Positions 46,101-52,559 of a DNA stretch of 64,000 bases are shown piece after piece. The stretch is from contig NC_066845.1 of assembly GCF_001640805.2 (NCBI RefSeq), positions 21,764,307 to 21,828,306 of the forward strand. The letters run 5' to 3'. Below the pieces are notes generated by a model. The model did no database searches. It was not told the origin of the DNA and saw only the letters and a list, made by a program, of their open reading frames with translations. Origin of the DNA: Lates calcarifer (lineage: Eukaryota; Chordata; Actinopteri; Centropomidae). Every line of letters begins with the position of its first letter. Positions within the stretch are counted from its first letter, which is position 1. The translations under genes and the position numbers were made by a program.

Positions 46101-49021
46101 CTGCTTTTGACTTTTAACTTTTTCTTCTTCATTTCAACAATGATTTCAGCCATTTCCAGCATTGCTTCAGCGATCCATTCAGAGCTCGGCATTCACACGC
46201 ATTTTCCGCAGGAAATACAAATTATCTAGTTCCTCAAGCTGCCCCCACACTGCTGGAGCTGTGGGAAAACCCCTCCATCCATCTATCCCCCCAGTTCTCT
46301 GTCCCACTTCCACTCCACCCCTCATTCTCTTCAGTCAGTCATGCCAAGATGTCTAGATGTACAGGTTCATTTTGAGTGACTAAGACACTAGGTCACATGC
46401 TGTGTAGAGCAACCAGTGGATAAGAAATCCTTTTACTGATCTGATGTCAGATGCCATGATGTGAGTTGGAGCACATAAACTGAAAACAGGTCAAGAAAAC
46501 ACTGAATATTATGAATGGAAATCAAAGCTAAAATATGGGCATAAGCTGTAACAGGAATAAGAAAATATGAAGAAAGCAAGTATAGAAGACACAAATTGTA
46601 ATACTAGACTGTTGTCATTGGTCAGACTGTCAACACTGAGTTTTACTGCACTGTTGTGAGGCTTTTGAGGGAGCACATGCAGTGCCCTTGACCTAAACTG
46701 TGGTGCAATGGCAAAGAAAATTTGTTTGCTCAGAGTATGTTGAAAACATGCACGTTTTTTGGTGGAATCAACATAATCATCAGCCCTACTCACTGGACTT
46801 GGCTCCCTGCAACTACTTCTCTCTTCCTCAAAATGTAATCCAGTGATTTAGTATGTCACCTCCACTGCATTGGGGTACTTACAAGATACACATTAAATTC
46901 TTAAATTCCCACTTTTTTAAAACTCCATACTGCCAGCTTAGCTGCAGTTGAAGCTTTCAAACCCAGCCAAGATAACAGTTATAAACAAATCAATAGTGTA
47001 TCTAGAGAATCTCACCCACTTCATTTGGAGGACAAACTGAGTAGTAGCCATACCTGTAACACTGGTAATCCCTCAATTCAACTAGGACAAAGTTGAGTGA
47101 GACTGTAGATTGTGCTGAATGTTTACAATAGACAGTTTAAGTAAGAATTTTACAATTTGTGTTTTTCTCTTTGACTTTGACTAACCTGGGGGGTGGTTTT
47201 CAACCTTACTGATCACCTAAATGTTTGTGCTTGCCCCCTTAACTTCATTGCAGCATTCTTAATGTATTCCCAAATCTAATGTAGTACTACGGTGAGTAAA
47301 ATGTTATTATAATAGAAAAAAACTGATAAGAAAAAAACATAGCCTTCAGAGAACTAAAGACTATGCTAATCCTGGGCTTTGTTCCCAACTGAGACCGTCT
47401 TCAGATGATTCACTTCTTTAAAATGCTCTGCACTTAACCTTACAGTCACACATTATGTCCTTAAAATTCAAACACAGGAGGACTGCATGCATTTAAGGCA
47501 TTCGATTGAACATTTTGCAAATCCCCAATTATGAAATGATGACTTCAAAGAGGCAGTCCCTGAAATGGGAAAATGACCTTACCTGGGCAAAACAGAAGGG
47601 CCTGCACCTCTCCAACTGCTGGGTGTCTACTTAGGTGGTCTAGGTTCCAAATGAAAAGCACTTCATGGGTCATGGGTGAACACGCATTGAGGGCACTGAC
47701 ATGCCTCATTTCCAGAGACATATTAAAAACATTCAGGTCAGTGATCATTCCAAAAAAGGGCTCTGTAAAATTCCCTCCAAAGGAGTCTTGGTCCTGGCCC
47801 AGAATGAGTATCCCATCTCCATGGATATCCCTGGAAGAGTCCGTTCCTGAACCCATGTCCTTCCTCTCCCCATCCACATAGATAGCCCAGTTGCCACTGC
47901 TGCGGTGCCATGTGACACAGATGTGATGCCATTCTCCATCATTGGGGAAGGATGCCTTATATGGAAGGTGCTTCCCGTGGATGATGAGTGCCAGGAGTAT
48001 GCGTTTGTGCATGTCCACTTGGCCTCGCAGCTGGAACTCATTGGTGAAAACAGGTGCAGCATAGGAGAAGATGGTGGACACCTCATTCCACTCAATGTCC
48101 CACTGAACTCGAACACACACACTGATAGACGACAGGGAGGGGAAGAACATGTTGACACGAGCAAAGCACTCACGGGATTCCTTTGGGAAGTTTAGAGCTG
48201 AGAACCGTACATCTAAATAAGAGCAAAAGAACAAGTCAAAGATTAAATCTTGCATTTTACTTGTATTCCTTTATTTATAAAATCCACTGATTCAACTTAC
48301 ACTGCTTGGAGAGAGCCACAGGCTTGGAGGCTGCTTTGCTGGGGTTCTTGACCCAGATAGGGGAGTGAAGTCCAGACTGTTGAAGCAGCTCCAAGGCCCC
48401 TTCCCGGTCTTCTGACTGCTCCAGGGTGGCGAGGGAGCTGAACTGGCCTCTGCAAAAACTGTCAGCCCTGGAAAAGGCCAGCGAGTCATTGACCAGCTGA
48501 AAGGCCAAGTGAGTCGTTAGATGGACCAATCTGGATTGTCCTGGGGAGTCAGACACAGAAAACAACCACAAAAAAGCAGGACATTATGAATAAAAAATTA
48601 GAGGAGCATCAGTCAATTCGTTTAAATGCTTTTTTTATGGATTGAAAGAAGGCACAAGAGAGGCAAGTAATATGAATTGAAACGACTGGCTACTAAATAG
48701 TTGTGTTAAACAGTGTCTCACTGTGTGAGTCCCCCACTCTGTCCGGCACAGCATGTGTTGGCTCACTCTCACATACCACCTACAAGAGAAAAAGTCAAAA
48801 TTACTGTATTGTTTTTTAAATACATGAGCAGAATTTGCTCATACATTCAATAGAATAGTTGGAGCAAATCTGCTATTTGTAATGTCAATGATGTTGTGGA
48901 ATTCCATGGTAACTTAATAAAAGACAGACAAGAAGCAGTGTGCATGTTATGTAGTGTAGAATGAGAAGGTTATTACCATAAATGAGAAGAATATGAGTCC
49001 AGTATGCAAGGTCCCAGTCAT
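14945..49021 (-). CDS. adgrd2: adhesion G-protein-coupled receptor D2-like, complete 23-exon model
   Basis: This is a plasma-membrane receptor whose large extracellular part is self-cleaved at the GPS; the new amino end acts as a tethered agonist of the seven-helix domain (family knowledge). My splice model has 23 exons, all GT-AG and phase-compatible, 3081 coding bases, about 1026 residues. Order: signal peptide (1-19), lectin-like segment (about 38-92), pentraxin/LamG domain (about 120-322), GAIN domain (about 350-660), GPS with the cleavage triplet HTT at 654-656 followed by TNFALLLQV, TM1 about 675-700, TM2 709-731, TM3 738-765, TM4 782-803, TM5 818-845, TM6 873-893, TM7 897-921, then a serine-rich tail. 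Pentraxin plus GAIN plus 7TM is the group V (ADGRD) architecture. The convergent NR5A neighbour favours ADGRD2 over ADGRD1. I see no frameshift or stop, so the gene appears intact. Exons 1-2 and the last two are the least certain. Confidence 0.85.
15093..15151 (-). CDS. adgrd2: adgrd2 exon 22: distal cytoplasmic tail
   Basis: A 59-base exon, acceptor GTTTTTCAG and donor GTAAGT, phase 1 to 0. It encodes ESFRKESFVSFSFNTASGNQ. An internal GTGAGT could shorten it. Support is phase fit and strong splice sites; the distance from exon 21 is about 5 kb. Confidence 0.6.
16140..16470 (+). mobile_element. degenerate LINE (L2/Rex1-type) reverse transcriptase 3' part
   Basis: Words such as GTCACCTAGACTAGTGCAA match the SRLDYCN block of fish L2/Rex-type ORFs, and further along NSLP and FK...LKTLL-like codons are recognisable, all with frameshifts and stops. 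It lies in the intron between adgrd2 exons 21 and 22. Confidence 0.55.
16620..16795 (+). mobile_element. LINE 3' end with (GATTCT)n tail
   Basis: The sequence TACTTGGCAATAAAGTCTAT followed by four to five GATTCT units is a common fish non-LTR element end. No coding part is attached. Confidence 0.6.
17040..17780. other. unassigned GC-richer block in an adgrd2 intron
   Basis: Less AT-rich than its surroundings and with several scattered open frames on both strands, but I recognise no domain. It might be an old, heavily decayed transposon. Left unassigned. Confidence 0.3.
19190..19384 (+). mobile_element. LINE 3' end with (TTATC)n tail
   Basis: It ends TTTCCCCATTGTGGGACTAA then AGAATTATC and a run of TTATC units, a widespread teleost non-LTR 3' end. 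It is embedded in the intron between adgrd2 exons 21 and 22. Confidence 0.6.
20294..20441 (-). CDS. adgrd2: adgrd2 exon 21: serine-rich cytoplasmic tail
   Basis: A 148-base exon, acceptor TATTTTCAG and donor GTAGGC, phase 0 to 1. It encodes NCSQPTSFLPSQRSQITSWC and a proline-serine-threonine-rich stretch ending TSLVIKN. Low-complexity tail, likely phosphorylated, no domain. Confidence 0.8.
20656..20709 (-). CDS. adgrd2: adgrd2 exon 20: juxtamembrane tail
   Basis: A 54-base exon, phase 0 at both ends, acceptor CATTTAG and donor GTGAGT. It encodes VRNAIKRIKEKRKALSFT, a basic amphipathic segment expected for helix 8. Confidence 0.88.
20849..20890 (-). CDS. adgrd2: adgrd2 exon 19: end of TM7
   Basis: A 42-base exon (14 codons), phase 0 at both ends, acceptor CTCTACAG, donor GTAAGA. 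It encodes GLYIFLVYAVYNSE, the standard short adhesion-receptor exon that follows ALNAFQ (GLFIFLFHxxxNSE pattern). Confidence 0.95.
23925..23971. repeat. (CA)n microsatellite
   Basis: About 23 uninterrupted CA units. Confidence 0.97.
25430..25505 (+). repeat. LINE-like 3' tail
   Basis: GGTCTCTCTTGAAAATCTCA then a block ending TATAAATAAAGAATTAAATA resembles fish non-LTR 3' ends of the type CTTGTAAATGAGA...AAATAAAGGTTAAAT. Short and decayed. Confidence 0.4.
26259..26379 (-). CDS. adgrd2: adgrd2 exon 18: TM6 and TM7
   Basis: A 121-base exon, acceptor TGTTTGCAG and donor GTAAAT, phase 2 to 0. It encodes VTRPVLILLPVLGLTWLCGV, then HLSVVVAYVFIALNAFQ. LLPVLGLTWLCG is the conserved adhesion-receptor TM6 block and IALNAFQ starts the TM7 end. 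Confidence 0.96.
26865..26902. repeat. 17-bp perfect inverted repeat with 4-base loop
   Basis: Arm 26865-26881 (AAAATAAAAGGGAAGAG) is the exact reverse complement of 26886-26902 around AAGG. It lies in adgrd2 intron 17. Strong potential hairpin or cruciform; origin unknown. Confidence 0.95.
28180..29270 (-). pseudogene. decayed hAT-type transposase (SCAND3/ZBED-like)
   Basis: On the minus strand the codons read EEWLHHYSTKHAHFEQNCP, then EASLRAAWLLCKHKKPFLD and VMGVLLEGDRKDD, which match the BED-finger-adjacent start of vertebrate hAT-like transposases (H-x-x-x-KH zinc ligands, SLRxSWLLGKHKKPF). A later piece, HTELTEFQENLSLQEAHGE, fits the carboxyl region. The frame is broken and the catalytic middle is not recognisable, so it is inactive. 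It lies in adgrd2 intron 17. Confidence 0.75.
29987..30102 (-). CDS. adgrd2: adgrd2 exon 17: end of TM5 and third intracellular loop
   Basis: A 116-base exon, acceptor CTGCCCACAG and donor GTGAGA, phase 0 to 2. It encodes VNAVVLCRVVMVTVSSARRR then AKMLSPSSASKMQTFDLT. The arginine-rich end of TM5 and serine-rich loop suit G-protein contact. Confidence 0.93.
31101..31134. repeat. (CA)n microsatellite
   Basis: A run of 17 CA units, just past the donor of adgrd2 exon 16 (TG-rich on the sense strand), separated by a GA-rich stretch. Confidence 0.95.
31177..31310 (-). CDS. adgrd2: adgrd2 exon 16: TM4, extracellular loop 2 and start of TM5
   Basis: A 134-base exon, acceptor TGTTTTTCAG and donor GTATGT, phase 1 to 0. 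It encodes LPVLIVGVTLAVSVD (TM4), ADDHCWLN with the loop-2 cysteine and its conserved tryptophan, and WAFVGPVVFVLA (TM5). Confidence 0.95.
34305..34336. repeat. 14-bp perfect inverted repeat
   Basis: GTGCATTCTTCAAT at 34305-34318 is the reverse complement of 34323-34336 with a 4-base loop CATC, inside the BEL/Pao-like relic. Confidence 0.95.
34450..34940 (+). repeat. two diverged direct copies, unit about 245 bases
   Basis: Blocks such as TGGATTTTGGACTAATACTG at 34580 and TGGATTTTGGAATAATGCTG at 34825 recur with the order of flanking words kept (GGTTGTGCT, GTTTTCA, CACAT). They form a degenerate tandem pair at the right of the BEL/Pao-like relic. Confidence 0.75.
35733..35886 (-). CDS. adgrd2: adgrd2 exon 15: TM3 and second intracellular loop
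   Basis: A 154-base exon, acceptor TCCTCCAG and donor GTAAAG, phase 0 to 1. It encodes AACFTVTALLHLFFMSSFSW then MLVEGLLLWSKVV and LYYIIGW. The cysteine near its start would pair with that of extracellular loop 2; FFMSSFSWMLVEG is the adhesion-family TM3 hallmark. Confidence 0.97.
35922..36610 (+). pseudogene. Tc1/mariner-like transposon relic with broken transposase
   Basis: The stretch begins GGAACACCTGTACATCTGCT, as does a widespread fish Tc1-like family that I recognise, and continues to SPKLDSCRPVEANGRVRIWL, PTCLVLKIQAAAGGVMGDIF and LSVVADYVHPFM, remnants of the transposase catalytic core. Its reading frame is partly open (36206-36619) but the start, the final acidic residue region and the right end are lost. 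It lies in adgrd2 intron 14. Confidence 0.8.
37081..37183 (-). CDS. adgrd2: adgrd2 exon 14: first intracellular loop and TM2
   Basis: A 103-base exon, phase 2 to 0, donor GTGAGA. It encodes VPKSDRTTVHKNLIVSLGIA and ELLLMCSDWASANE. The loop motif TTVHKNL followed by a leucine-rich helix is diagnostic of adhesion receptor TM2. The acceptor lies behind a (TG)n-rich tract ending TACCTGTGCAG. Confidence 0.95.
37194..37242. repeat. (CA)n-rich microsatellite at the exon 14 acceptor
   Basis: CA units with TATA and ATAC interruptions; on the adgrd2 sense strand it is a TG-rich tract that ends 11 bases before exon 14. Confidence 0.92.
37451..37554 (-). CDS. adgrd2: adgrd2 exon 13: first transmembrane helix
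   Basis: A 104-base exon, phase 0 to 2, donor GTGAGT. It encodes STENENALQVLTFIGCGVS and LLFTFILFIAV, a single hydrophobic helix (TM1). The acceptor CAG follows an uninterrupted (TG)n run. Confidence 0.92.
37557..37582. repeat. (CA)n microsatellite at the exon 13 acceptor
   Basis: About 13 CA units; on the adgrd2 sense strand this is a (TG)n run leading straight into the CAG acceptor. Confidence 0.95.
37662..37788 (-). CDS. adgrd2: adgrd2 exon 12: second half of GPS, cleavage site and tethered agonist
   Basis: A 127-base exon, acceptor GTCTACCTAG and donor GTAACA, phase 2 to 0. It encodes PEAGGYWNTKGCEVV, then VCHCNHTTNFALLLQVYEAQ. The cysteines are those paired in the GPS. Cleavage in the family occurs within H-x-[ST]; here this is HTT, so the Stachel agonist would begin TNFALLLQV, close to TNFAILMQV-type sequences of relatives. 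The site looks competent. Confidence 0.94.
37993..38048 (-). CDS. adgrd2: adgrd2 exon 11: first half of the GPS motif
   Basis: A 56-base exon, acceptor TCTATACAG and donor GTAAGT, phase 0 to 2. It encodes NPTGTVYDPVCAFWDFDL, in which VCAFWDFD is the classic first GPS cysteine-tryptophan block. Confidence 0.93.
38162..38267 (-). CDS. adgrd2: adgrd2 exon 10: GAIN subdomain B
   Basis: A 106-base exon, acceptor ATAACCAG and donor GTTGGC, phase 2 to 0. It encodes YLGTILGSSVISTTALGDD and VHFQLQHRVQ. The serine-valine-isoleucine strand followed by LxHR is a conserved feature just ahead of the GPS in adhesion receptors. Confidence 0.88.
38795..38868 (+). repeat. LINE 3' tail fragment
   Basis: TGCTGTACAGCACTGTGAAC then CTCTTTGAATAAATGTGAC and CTTGACTTGA is a non-LTR 3' end of the fish type that finishes in ATAAAG-TTGACTTGACTTGA arrays. 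Confidence 0.5.
39216..39324 (-). CDS. adgrd2: adgrd2 exon 9: GAIN subdomain B
   Basis: A 109-base exon, acceptor AATGTTCAG and donor GTAACA, phase 1 to 2. It reads FYKLTLVNTWYGSLWPLF and ENITMVPTVTDGSQ, with an N-glycosylation sequon NIT. It corresponds to the ADGR strand in which a short hydrophobic run precedes a long surface loop. Confidence 0.88.
39695..39829 (-). CDS. adgrd2: adgrd2 exon 8: GAIN subdomain B
   Basis: A 135-base exon, phase 1 to 1. The acceptor was set at GAAG after a pyrimidine-rich stretch because it alone gives the right phase (A plus AA makes lysine). It encodes LEVKQQTLQEGSRGLSFCGP and LDCISVPHQKIQDLHNN, the beta-rich start of GAIN subdomain B. The donor is GTAGGA. 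Confidence 0.82.
40745..41145 (+). mobile_element. 3' end of a LINE, I/Nimb-like, with (GAA)n tail
   Basis: Codons read CEQCQVPETVKHVTANCNRY, a zinc-knuckle (C-x2-C...H...C) found at the carboxyl end of fish I/Nimb-type ORF2, then EDIREEMQRL and broken remnants. It ends in a GAA/GAT array at about 41116-41143, a typical tail for these elements. Inactive fragment in adgrd2 intron 7. Confidence 0.6.
42394..42505 (-). CDS. adgrd2: adgrd2 exon 7: GAIN domain
   Basis: A 112-base exon, acceptor GTATTTTAG and donor GTGAGT, phase 0 to 1. It encodes VVNGPMDVVKSIDKMVTSLS and DHMTIHTPNI. The motif VNGP followed by a helix and THTPN-like turn continues directly from WQAIRE in the previous exon. Confidence 0.9.
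43430..43705 (+). repeat. dispersed teleost repeat, plus orientation
   Basis: Contains AAAGACATGCATGTTAGGTT, ACTCTAAATTGCCTGTAGGT and TGTCAGCTGGGATTTGCTCC, the consecutive hallmarks of a very common fish interspersed repeat ending in ATGGATGG. An inverted copy lies at 53465-53725. Its chance open frame is not a gene. Confidence 0.8.
44047..44337 (-). CDS. adgrd2: adgrd2 exon 6: GAIN subdomain A, helical
   Basis: A 291-base exon, phase 0 at both ends, acceptor CTACTCCCAG and donor GTAGCA. It reads AVLGQQPSGLSNLAQAATLL, then EGLQPEDMVSLIQLLLLAAD, and finishes DNALKWQAIRE. The leucine-rich amphipathic helices and the terminal ALKWQAIRE are typical of GAIN subdomain A in ADGRD receptors. Confidence 0.88.
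44790..44884 (-). CDS. adgrd2: adgrd2 exon 5: linker into the GAIN domain
   Basis: A 95-base exon, acceptor TTTTCACAG and donor GTAGAC, phase 1 to 0. It encodes ERYLKMKQMSDSQSS and AFMSHLMKISNKTQ, with a possible N-glycosylation site NKT. It joins the pentraxin exon (CCCA G plus AG makes glutamate) and the next exon without a frame break. Confidence 0.8.
45554..45650 (+). mobile_element. tRNA-headed SINE-like copy 1
   Basis: GGTAGAGCAGTTGCCT and GATTTGAGTCC resemble the A and B boxes of a tRNA promoter, but the full cloverleaf does not fold from what I see. Followed by an A-rich stretch, as expected for a SINE. Copy 2 is 434 bases downstream. Confidence 0.6.
45988..46086 (+). mobile_element. 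tRNA-headed SINE-like copy 2
   Basis: The same word order as copy 1 (TTAGCACCA, CTTCAGTGGT, GGTAGAGCAGTT, GAGTCCAGCAG) with no gap, about one base in six different. Its A and B box-like words are slightly better conserved than in copy 1 in parts. Confidence 0.6.
47583..48212 (-). CDS. adgrd2: adgrd2 exon 4: pentraxin/LamG domain
   Basis: A single 630-base exon (phases 1 to 1) with the whole pentraxin/LamG-like fold. It starts YVRFSALNFPKESRECFARV, passes ISVCVRVQWD and the core DGEWHHICVTWHRSSGNWAI, then YVDGERKD, ILGQDQDSFGG, FFGMITDLNVFN and ends ALLFCP. HICVTWHR is close to the pentraxin signature H-x-C-x-[ST]-W-x-[ST], failing only at the last position. The glutamine-aspartate-rich GQDQDSFGG matches the loop before the FxG-D-x-N-V strand. 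This is the longest coding exon in the window. Confidence 0.95.
48301..48540 (-). CDS. adgrd2: adgrd2 exon 3: C-type-lectin-like half-domain
   Basis: A 240-base exon from acceptor CCCCAG to donor GTAAGT, phases 1 to 1. It reads HLAFQLVNDSLAFSRADSFC then RGQFSSLATLEQSED and SPIWV. The pattern of an alanine-rich helix, one cysteine, a glycine, SLATL and a following acidic pair resembles the first half of C-type lectin-like folds, but the second half with the WND-type calcium site is absent. A following segment KNPSKAASKPVALSKQ links to the pentraxin domain. Lectin likeness is my inference; the exon itself is well supported by phase. Confidence 0.75.
48722..48779 (-). CDS. adgrd2: adgrd2 exon 2: end of signal peptide
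   Basis: A 58-base exon between the acceptor CTCTTGTAG and the donor GTGAGA, phase 0 to phase 1. It encodes VVCESEPTHAVPDRVGDSH. The hydrophobic VVC finishes the signal peptide and the rest is a short polar linker. Supported by phase fit with both neighbours but by no domain. Confidence 0.55.
48977..49021 (-). CDS. adgrd2: adgrd2 exon 1: start codon and signal peptide
   Basis: ATG at 49021 with a purine at -3 opens 15 codons, MTGTLHTGLIFFSFM, and ends in phase 0 at the donor GTAATA. With the start of the next exon it forms a typical hydrophobic secretion signal. This start was chosen because it gives a signal peptide, is followed by a usable donor, and is in phase with the downstream exons. 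A 5' untranslated exon may exist farther right. Confidence 0.6.
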
Positions 49022-50500
49022 CTCTGAGCTAATGTAGTCCCCAGCTGAAATAAAAACACTCAGCTTACCTAGAAAATAATATTTCCACTGGATCCAGATG
49101 TACTTCTCTTTAGAAAAAGATTGGTATCCCTGTCAAATCACAAAGTAAATACAATACCCTATTGATTACGGGTATTTAAGCCAATAATATCTCAAATGTA
49201 GCTTTGAGTTTTGCATTTTAGTGTCACTCTTCAAAAGGTTGTTTTCAGTGTATGTCCTGATTCATTCTAGTTAGTTTCAGAATTCAGATTTTCGTCCAAA
49301 GCAGCAGAAAGTCTCTTTATGTAATCTGGGAACCAGCTCCACATGTGTGGGACAATTGAACCCAAATCCAATCCAGACTGCTCATCCAGTGCACCAGCCA
49401 CGATGTCCAGCATATCCAGCAGAGTCTCTGGTCTCCTGACAGGGAGACAGCTAGCAATCCCAGTGTGTCTGTCCAAGAGTCCCAGTCTGCCTCCTGCCTC
49501 TCTTCAGACCCCTCACCCCTCCCTCCTTAGCACCCTGAAGCCATCTGCCTTTGTCATGCAAATGGAGTCATTTTTTAAAAGAACCCTACTTACGCAAGCA
49601 GTGTCAAGCATTTGGCACAGTTCATCTGGACGTGCAGAGCTGTGGACATTTTTACTATGTAACCCTTACTTATGCTTTCTATCAGACTCTCTAAAGTGAA
49701 TTAGAACATCTGTTTTACTGGTGTGCTTCAGAGGCAATAAAAGATTGGTACTACCAATATAACCAGTGTACAGTAAACCATAAAATTTACCTGTTTTGAA
49801 TCACTTTCATTTTGGTGATTATGTGCAACATGGTTGAAAGGCTTTTGTGGGCCTTTTGACACCAAATGCATCTGCATTCAACATAGATAAGTGTCCCAAA
49901 TTAGACATTAGACATAATTGTATAGGTCACAAATTTAAATATTGGATCCTAAAATCTAGATCTGAGCAAAAGAGAAATAAGCTAAGGTCAGACAAGCAAA
50001 CACATTATTATTAACTGAGGACACTTGTCAGTCCAGCAAGTTATTTATTCATCCCCCATCTTTTTGACCTGACTACACCACATTCACCACCACCATACCA
50101 GATTAAAAAGGTGATCTTCAGCATAGAGTTGTGCTCAGTGTTAGTTATCTTACAGCTAGCTGAACTTGCTTACTGTGTGTTGCAGCAGATGTTTCCATGG
50201 TTAAATCTGAAAAACCTCTGATGCTAACTTCTAATGGTAATCAGTATGATAACTGAGTTAATCAACATTAATGACCTGTATCATTACATTAAACATGTTT
50301 CACCCAACTATACAATATAATGTATACTTTATTGATAATACCGTATGTTTGGAATAATCAGCCTGTTACATAATAATGATCCCATGTCATGGAGAACTAC
50401 ACCGTGTGTAAAAGTACAAATAAAAACAAATGAATCTCTGCTGTGACACTGGCAGCACACCTACAATCAGGTAACTTAGTCTATAATGATGTGTTTTTGC
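49022..50500. other. flank upstream of adgrd2
   Basis: Probably holds the adgrd2 promoter and any 5' untranslated exon, but I see no CpG-rich block or TATA box I would defend. A minus-strand open frame at 49267-49476 is noted separately. Confidence 0.4.
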
Positions 50501-50504
50501 TATA

Positions 50505-50568
50505 AATACATAATAAAATGTATTGCAGGATGTGATGATCACATCCTGAATACATAATAAAATGTATT
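50505..50568. repeat. direct repeats flanking a 23-bp palindrome
   Basis: AATACATAATAAAATGTATT occurs at 50505-50524 and again at 50549-50568. Between them, 50526-50548 is a perfect palindrome around one central base, with the half-site CAGGATGTGAT. Immediately upstream of the LINE relic. Confidence 0.95.
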
Positions 50569-51766
50569 TATTAGCAAACTACAGACAGATATCTAATCTC
50601 CCATTTCTTTCTAAGATCCTGCAGTTGCAAAAAAGGTATGTGACTTTCTACAGGATAATAGTTTTATTTGAGGATTTTCAGTTGGGATTTAGAATGCACC
50701 ATAGCATGGAGATGGCACTTCAGCATCGCATCAGACTTGTTCCTGTACTTCTCTTGTTAGATCTCAGTGCTGCTTTTGATACGAGTGATCATCACATCCT
50801 GCAGAGACTGGAGAATTTTATTGGCATTAAAGATAGCGCACTTAACTGGTCTAAGTCCTATCTATCTGATAGGCTTCAGTTTGTACATGACAATTCCTCC
50901 ATGTACACAAAAGTTAGACATGGAGTTCCACAAGGGTCAGTGCTTGGACCAATTCTCTTCACCTTATATATGCATGACATTATCAGGAATCACTCCATAA
51001 ACTGATACAAAATTATATTTATCAATAAAACCTAATGAAACCAATCAGTTAGCCAAACTTCAGGCATGCCTTAGGGACATTAAGACTTGGATGACCAGCA
51101 ACTTTCTACTCTTGAACTCAGACAAAACCAAAGTTATTGTACTTGGTCCTGAACACCTCAGAAATACCTTTTCTAATGACATAGTTATATTAGATGGCAT
51201 TGCCCTGGCCTCCAGCTCCACTGCAAAGAACCTTGGAGTTATCTTTGATCAGGATATGTCCTTTAACTCCTACATAAAACAGACTTCTAGGACTGCCTTC
51301 TTTGACCTGCATAATATCACCAAAATCAGACATTTTCTGTCTCAAAACAATGCCGAAAAACTAGTCCATGCATTTGTTACTTCTAGACTGGACTACTGTA
51401 ATTCATTATTATCAGGCTGTCCCAACAAGTCTCTAAAGACTCTACAGTTGATCCAAAATGCTGCAGCACGATTACTGACAGGAACTAGGAAAAGAGACCA
51501 TATTTCTCCTGTGTTAGCCTCTCTTCATTTGATCCCAGTCAAATCCAGAATAGAATTCAAAATCCTCCTCCTCACAGCCCTTAATGGTTAGGCTCCATCC
51601 TAGTGCTTGCTCATGGTGGTATTTCTTGGGTCTCTCTCTGTAAATACCTATTTTAAAGAGCATGGTCTAGACCTGCTTTATATGAAAAGTGCCTTGAGAT
51701 GACTTTTGTTGTGATATGGTGCTATATAAATAAAATTGAAATGAATTGAATTGAATTGAATTGAAT
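50569..51766 (+). mobile_element. truncated L2-type LINE with reverse transcriptase remnant
   Basis: Frames 50562-51005 and 51091-51591 carry reverse-transcriptase landmarks: NYRQISNLPFLSKI, LLLDLSAAFDTSDHHIL, GVPQGSVLGPILFTLYM, then NFLLLNSDKTKVIVLGPEHL, SRLDYCNSLLSG and LIQNAAARLLTGTRKRDH. The segment holding the catalytic YADD is deleted near 51003, which also shifts the frame, and much of the carboxyl end is missing. The 3' UTR follows (ATGGTCTAGACCTGC, GGTGCTATATAAATAAAATT) with an (AATTG)n tail at 51733-51765. It is 5'-truncated and inactive. Confidence 0.9.
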
Positions 51767-52559
51767 CCTGGAATTGGAAGTTCTAGGCCCAGGCAGACAA
51801 TAAACACTGGCTGGTGAAGCTAATCTAACATCGTAAGTGATGGAGTCCCTTGACTTATGACTTATGTGCATTATTTAACCTTGTCAGTGGGGGACTGAGG
51901 AGACACACAGATTAGGCAGGCAAGGCTGATGAGGCTGTACTGGTGCTAACAGGCACGCTGTCAGGCCTGTAGCTAACACTGTCATTAGGAGAAAGGTGCT
52001 GTTGTAGTTGATGTACACATCTAGTAATGATCATCTGCAAGAGTGGAACAGCTAACACACTTGTAATGCATAATTGTAGTTACGTTAGGCTGTAGACAGA
52101 GAGGCTAAATTGATAAGCTAGGTTAAGCTAACAAGGCAGCTAGGCTACCAGGGCAGCAAGGTTACAATTTAACTCCAAGAAAATGGCAGAATACAGGTAA
52201 CAAGAAACAACAGAGAGCAGGTGTCAGTTTCAGTGTCACAGCAACACAGCAGTCGAGCTAAATCTTCAAGAAATTCTTGAAGATAGAGAGGAACACCCCT
52301 GCTCTAATAGCATTCAGAAGCTTGTTTCACCATCGAGGAACCATAAATGAGAACAGTCACATGTGGGGATGAAAAAAGAAGGGAAAATGAGACAAAGACA
52401 GGAAGTAAAATCATTACTGATGAGACAGGACAAGACTTCAAAATAAAACAGGAAGTACTAGGACACGAGGAACACGAGGGAAAGGGAACAAAATAAAACC
52501 AAGAAACCAGAAACCAAGAAGAAAAAACACAAATGGAAAAATACTCATTTACAAACAAA

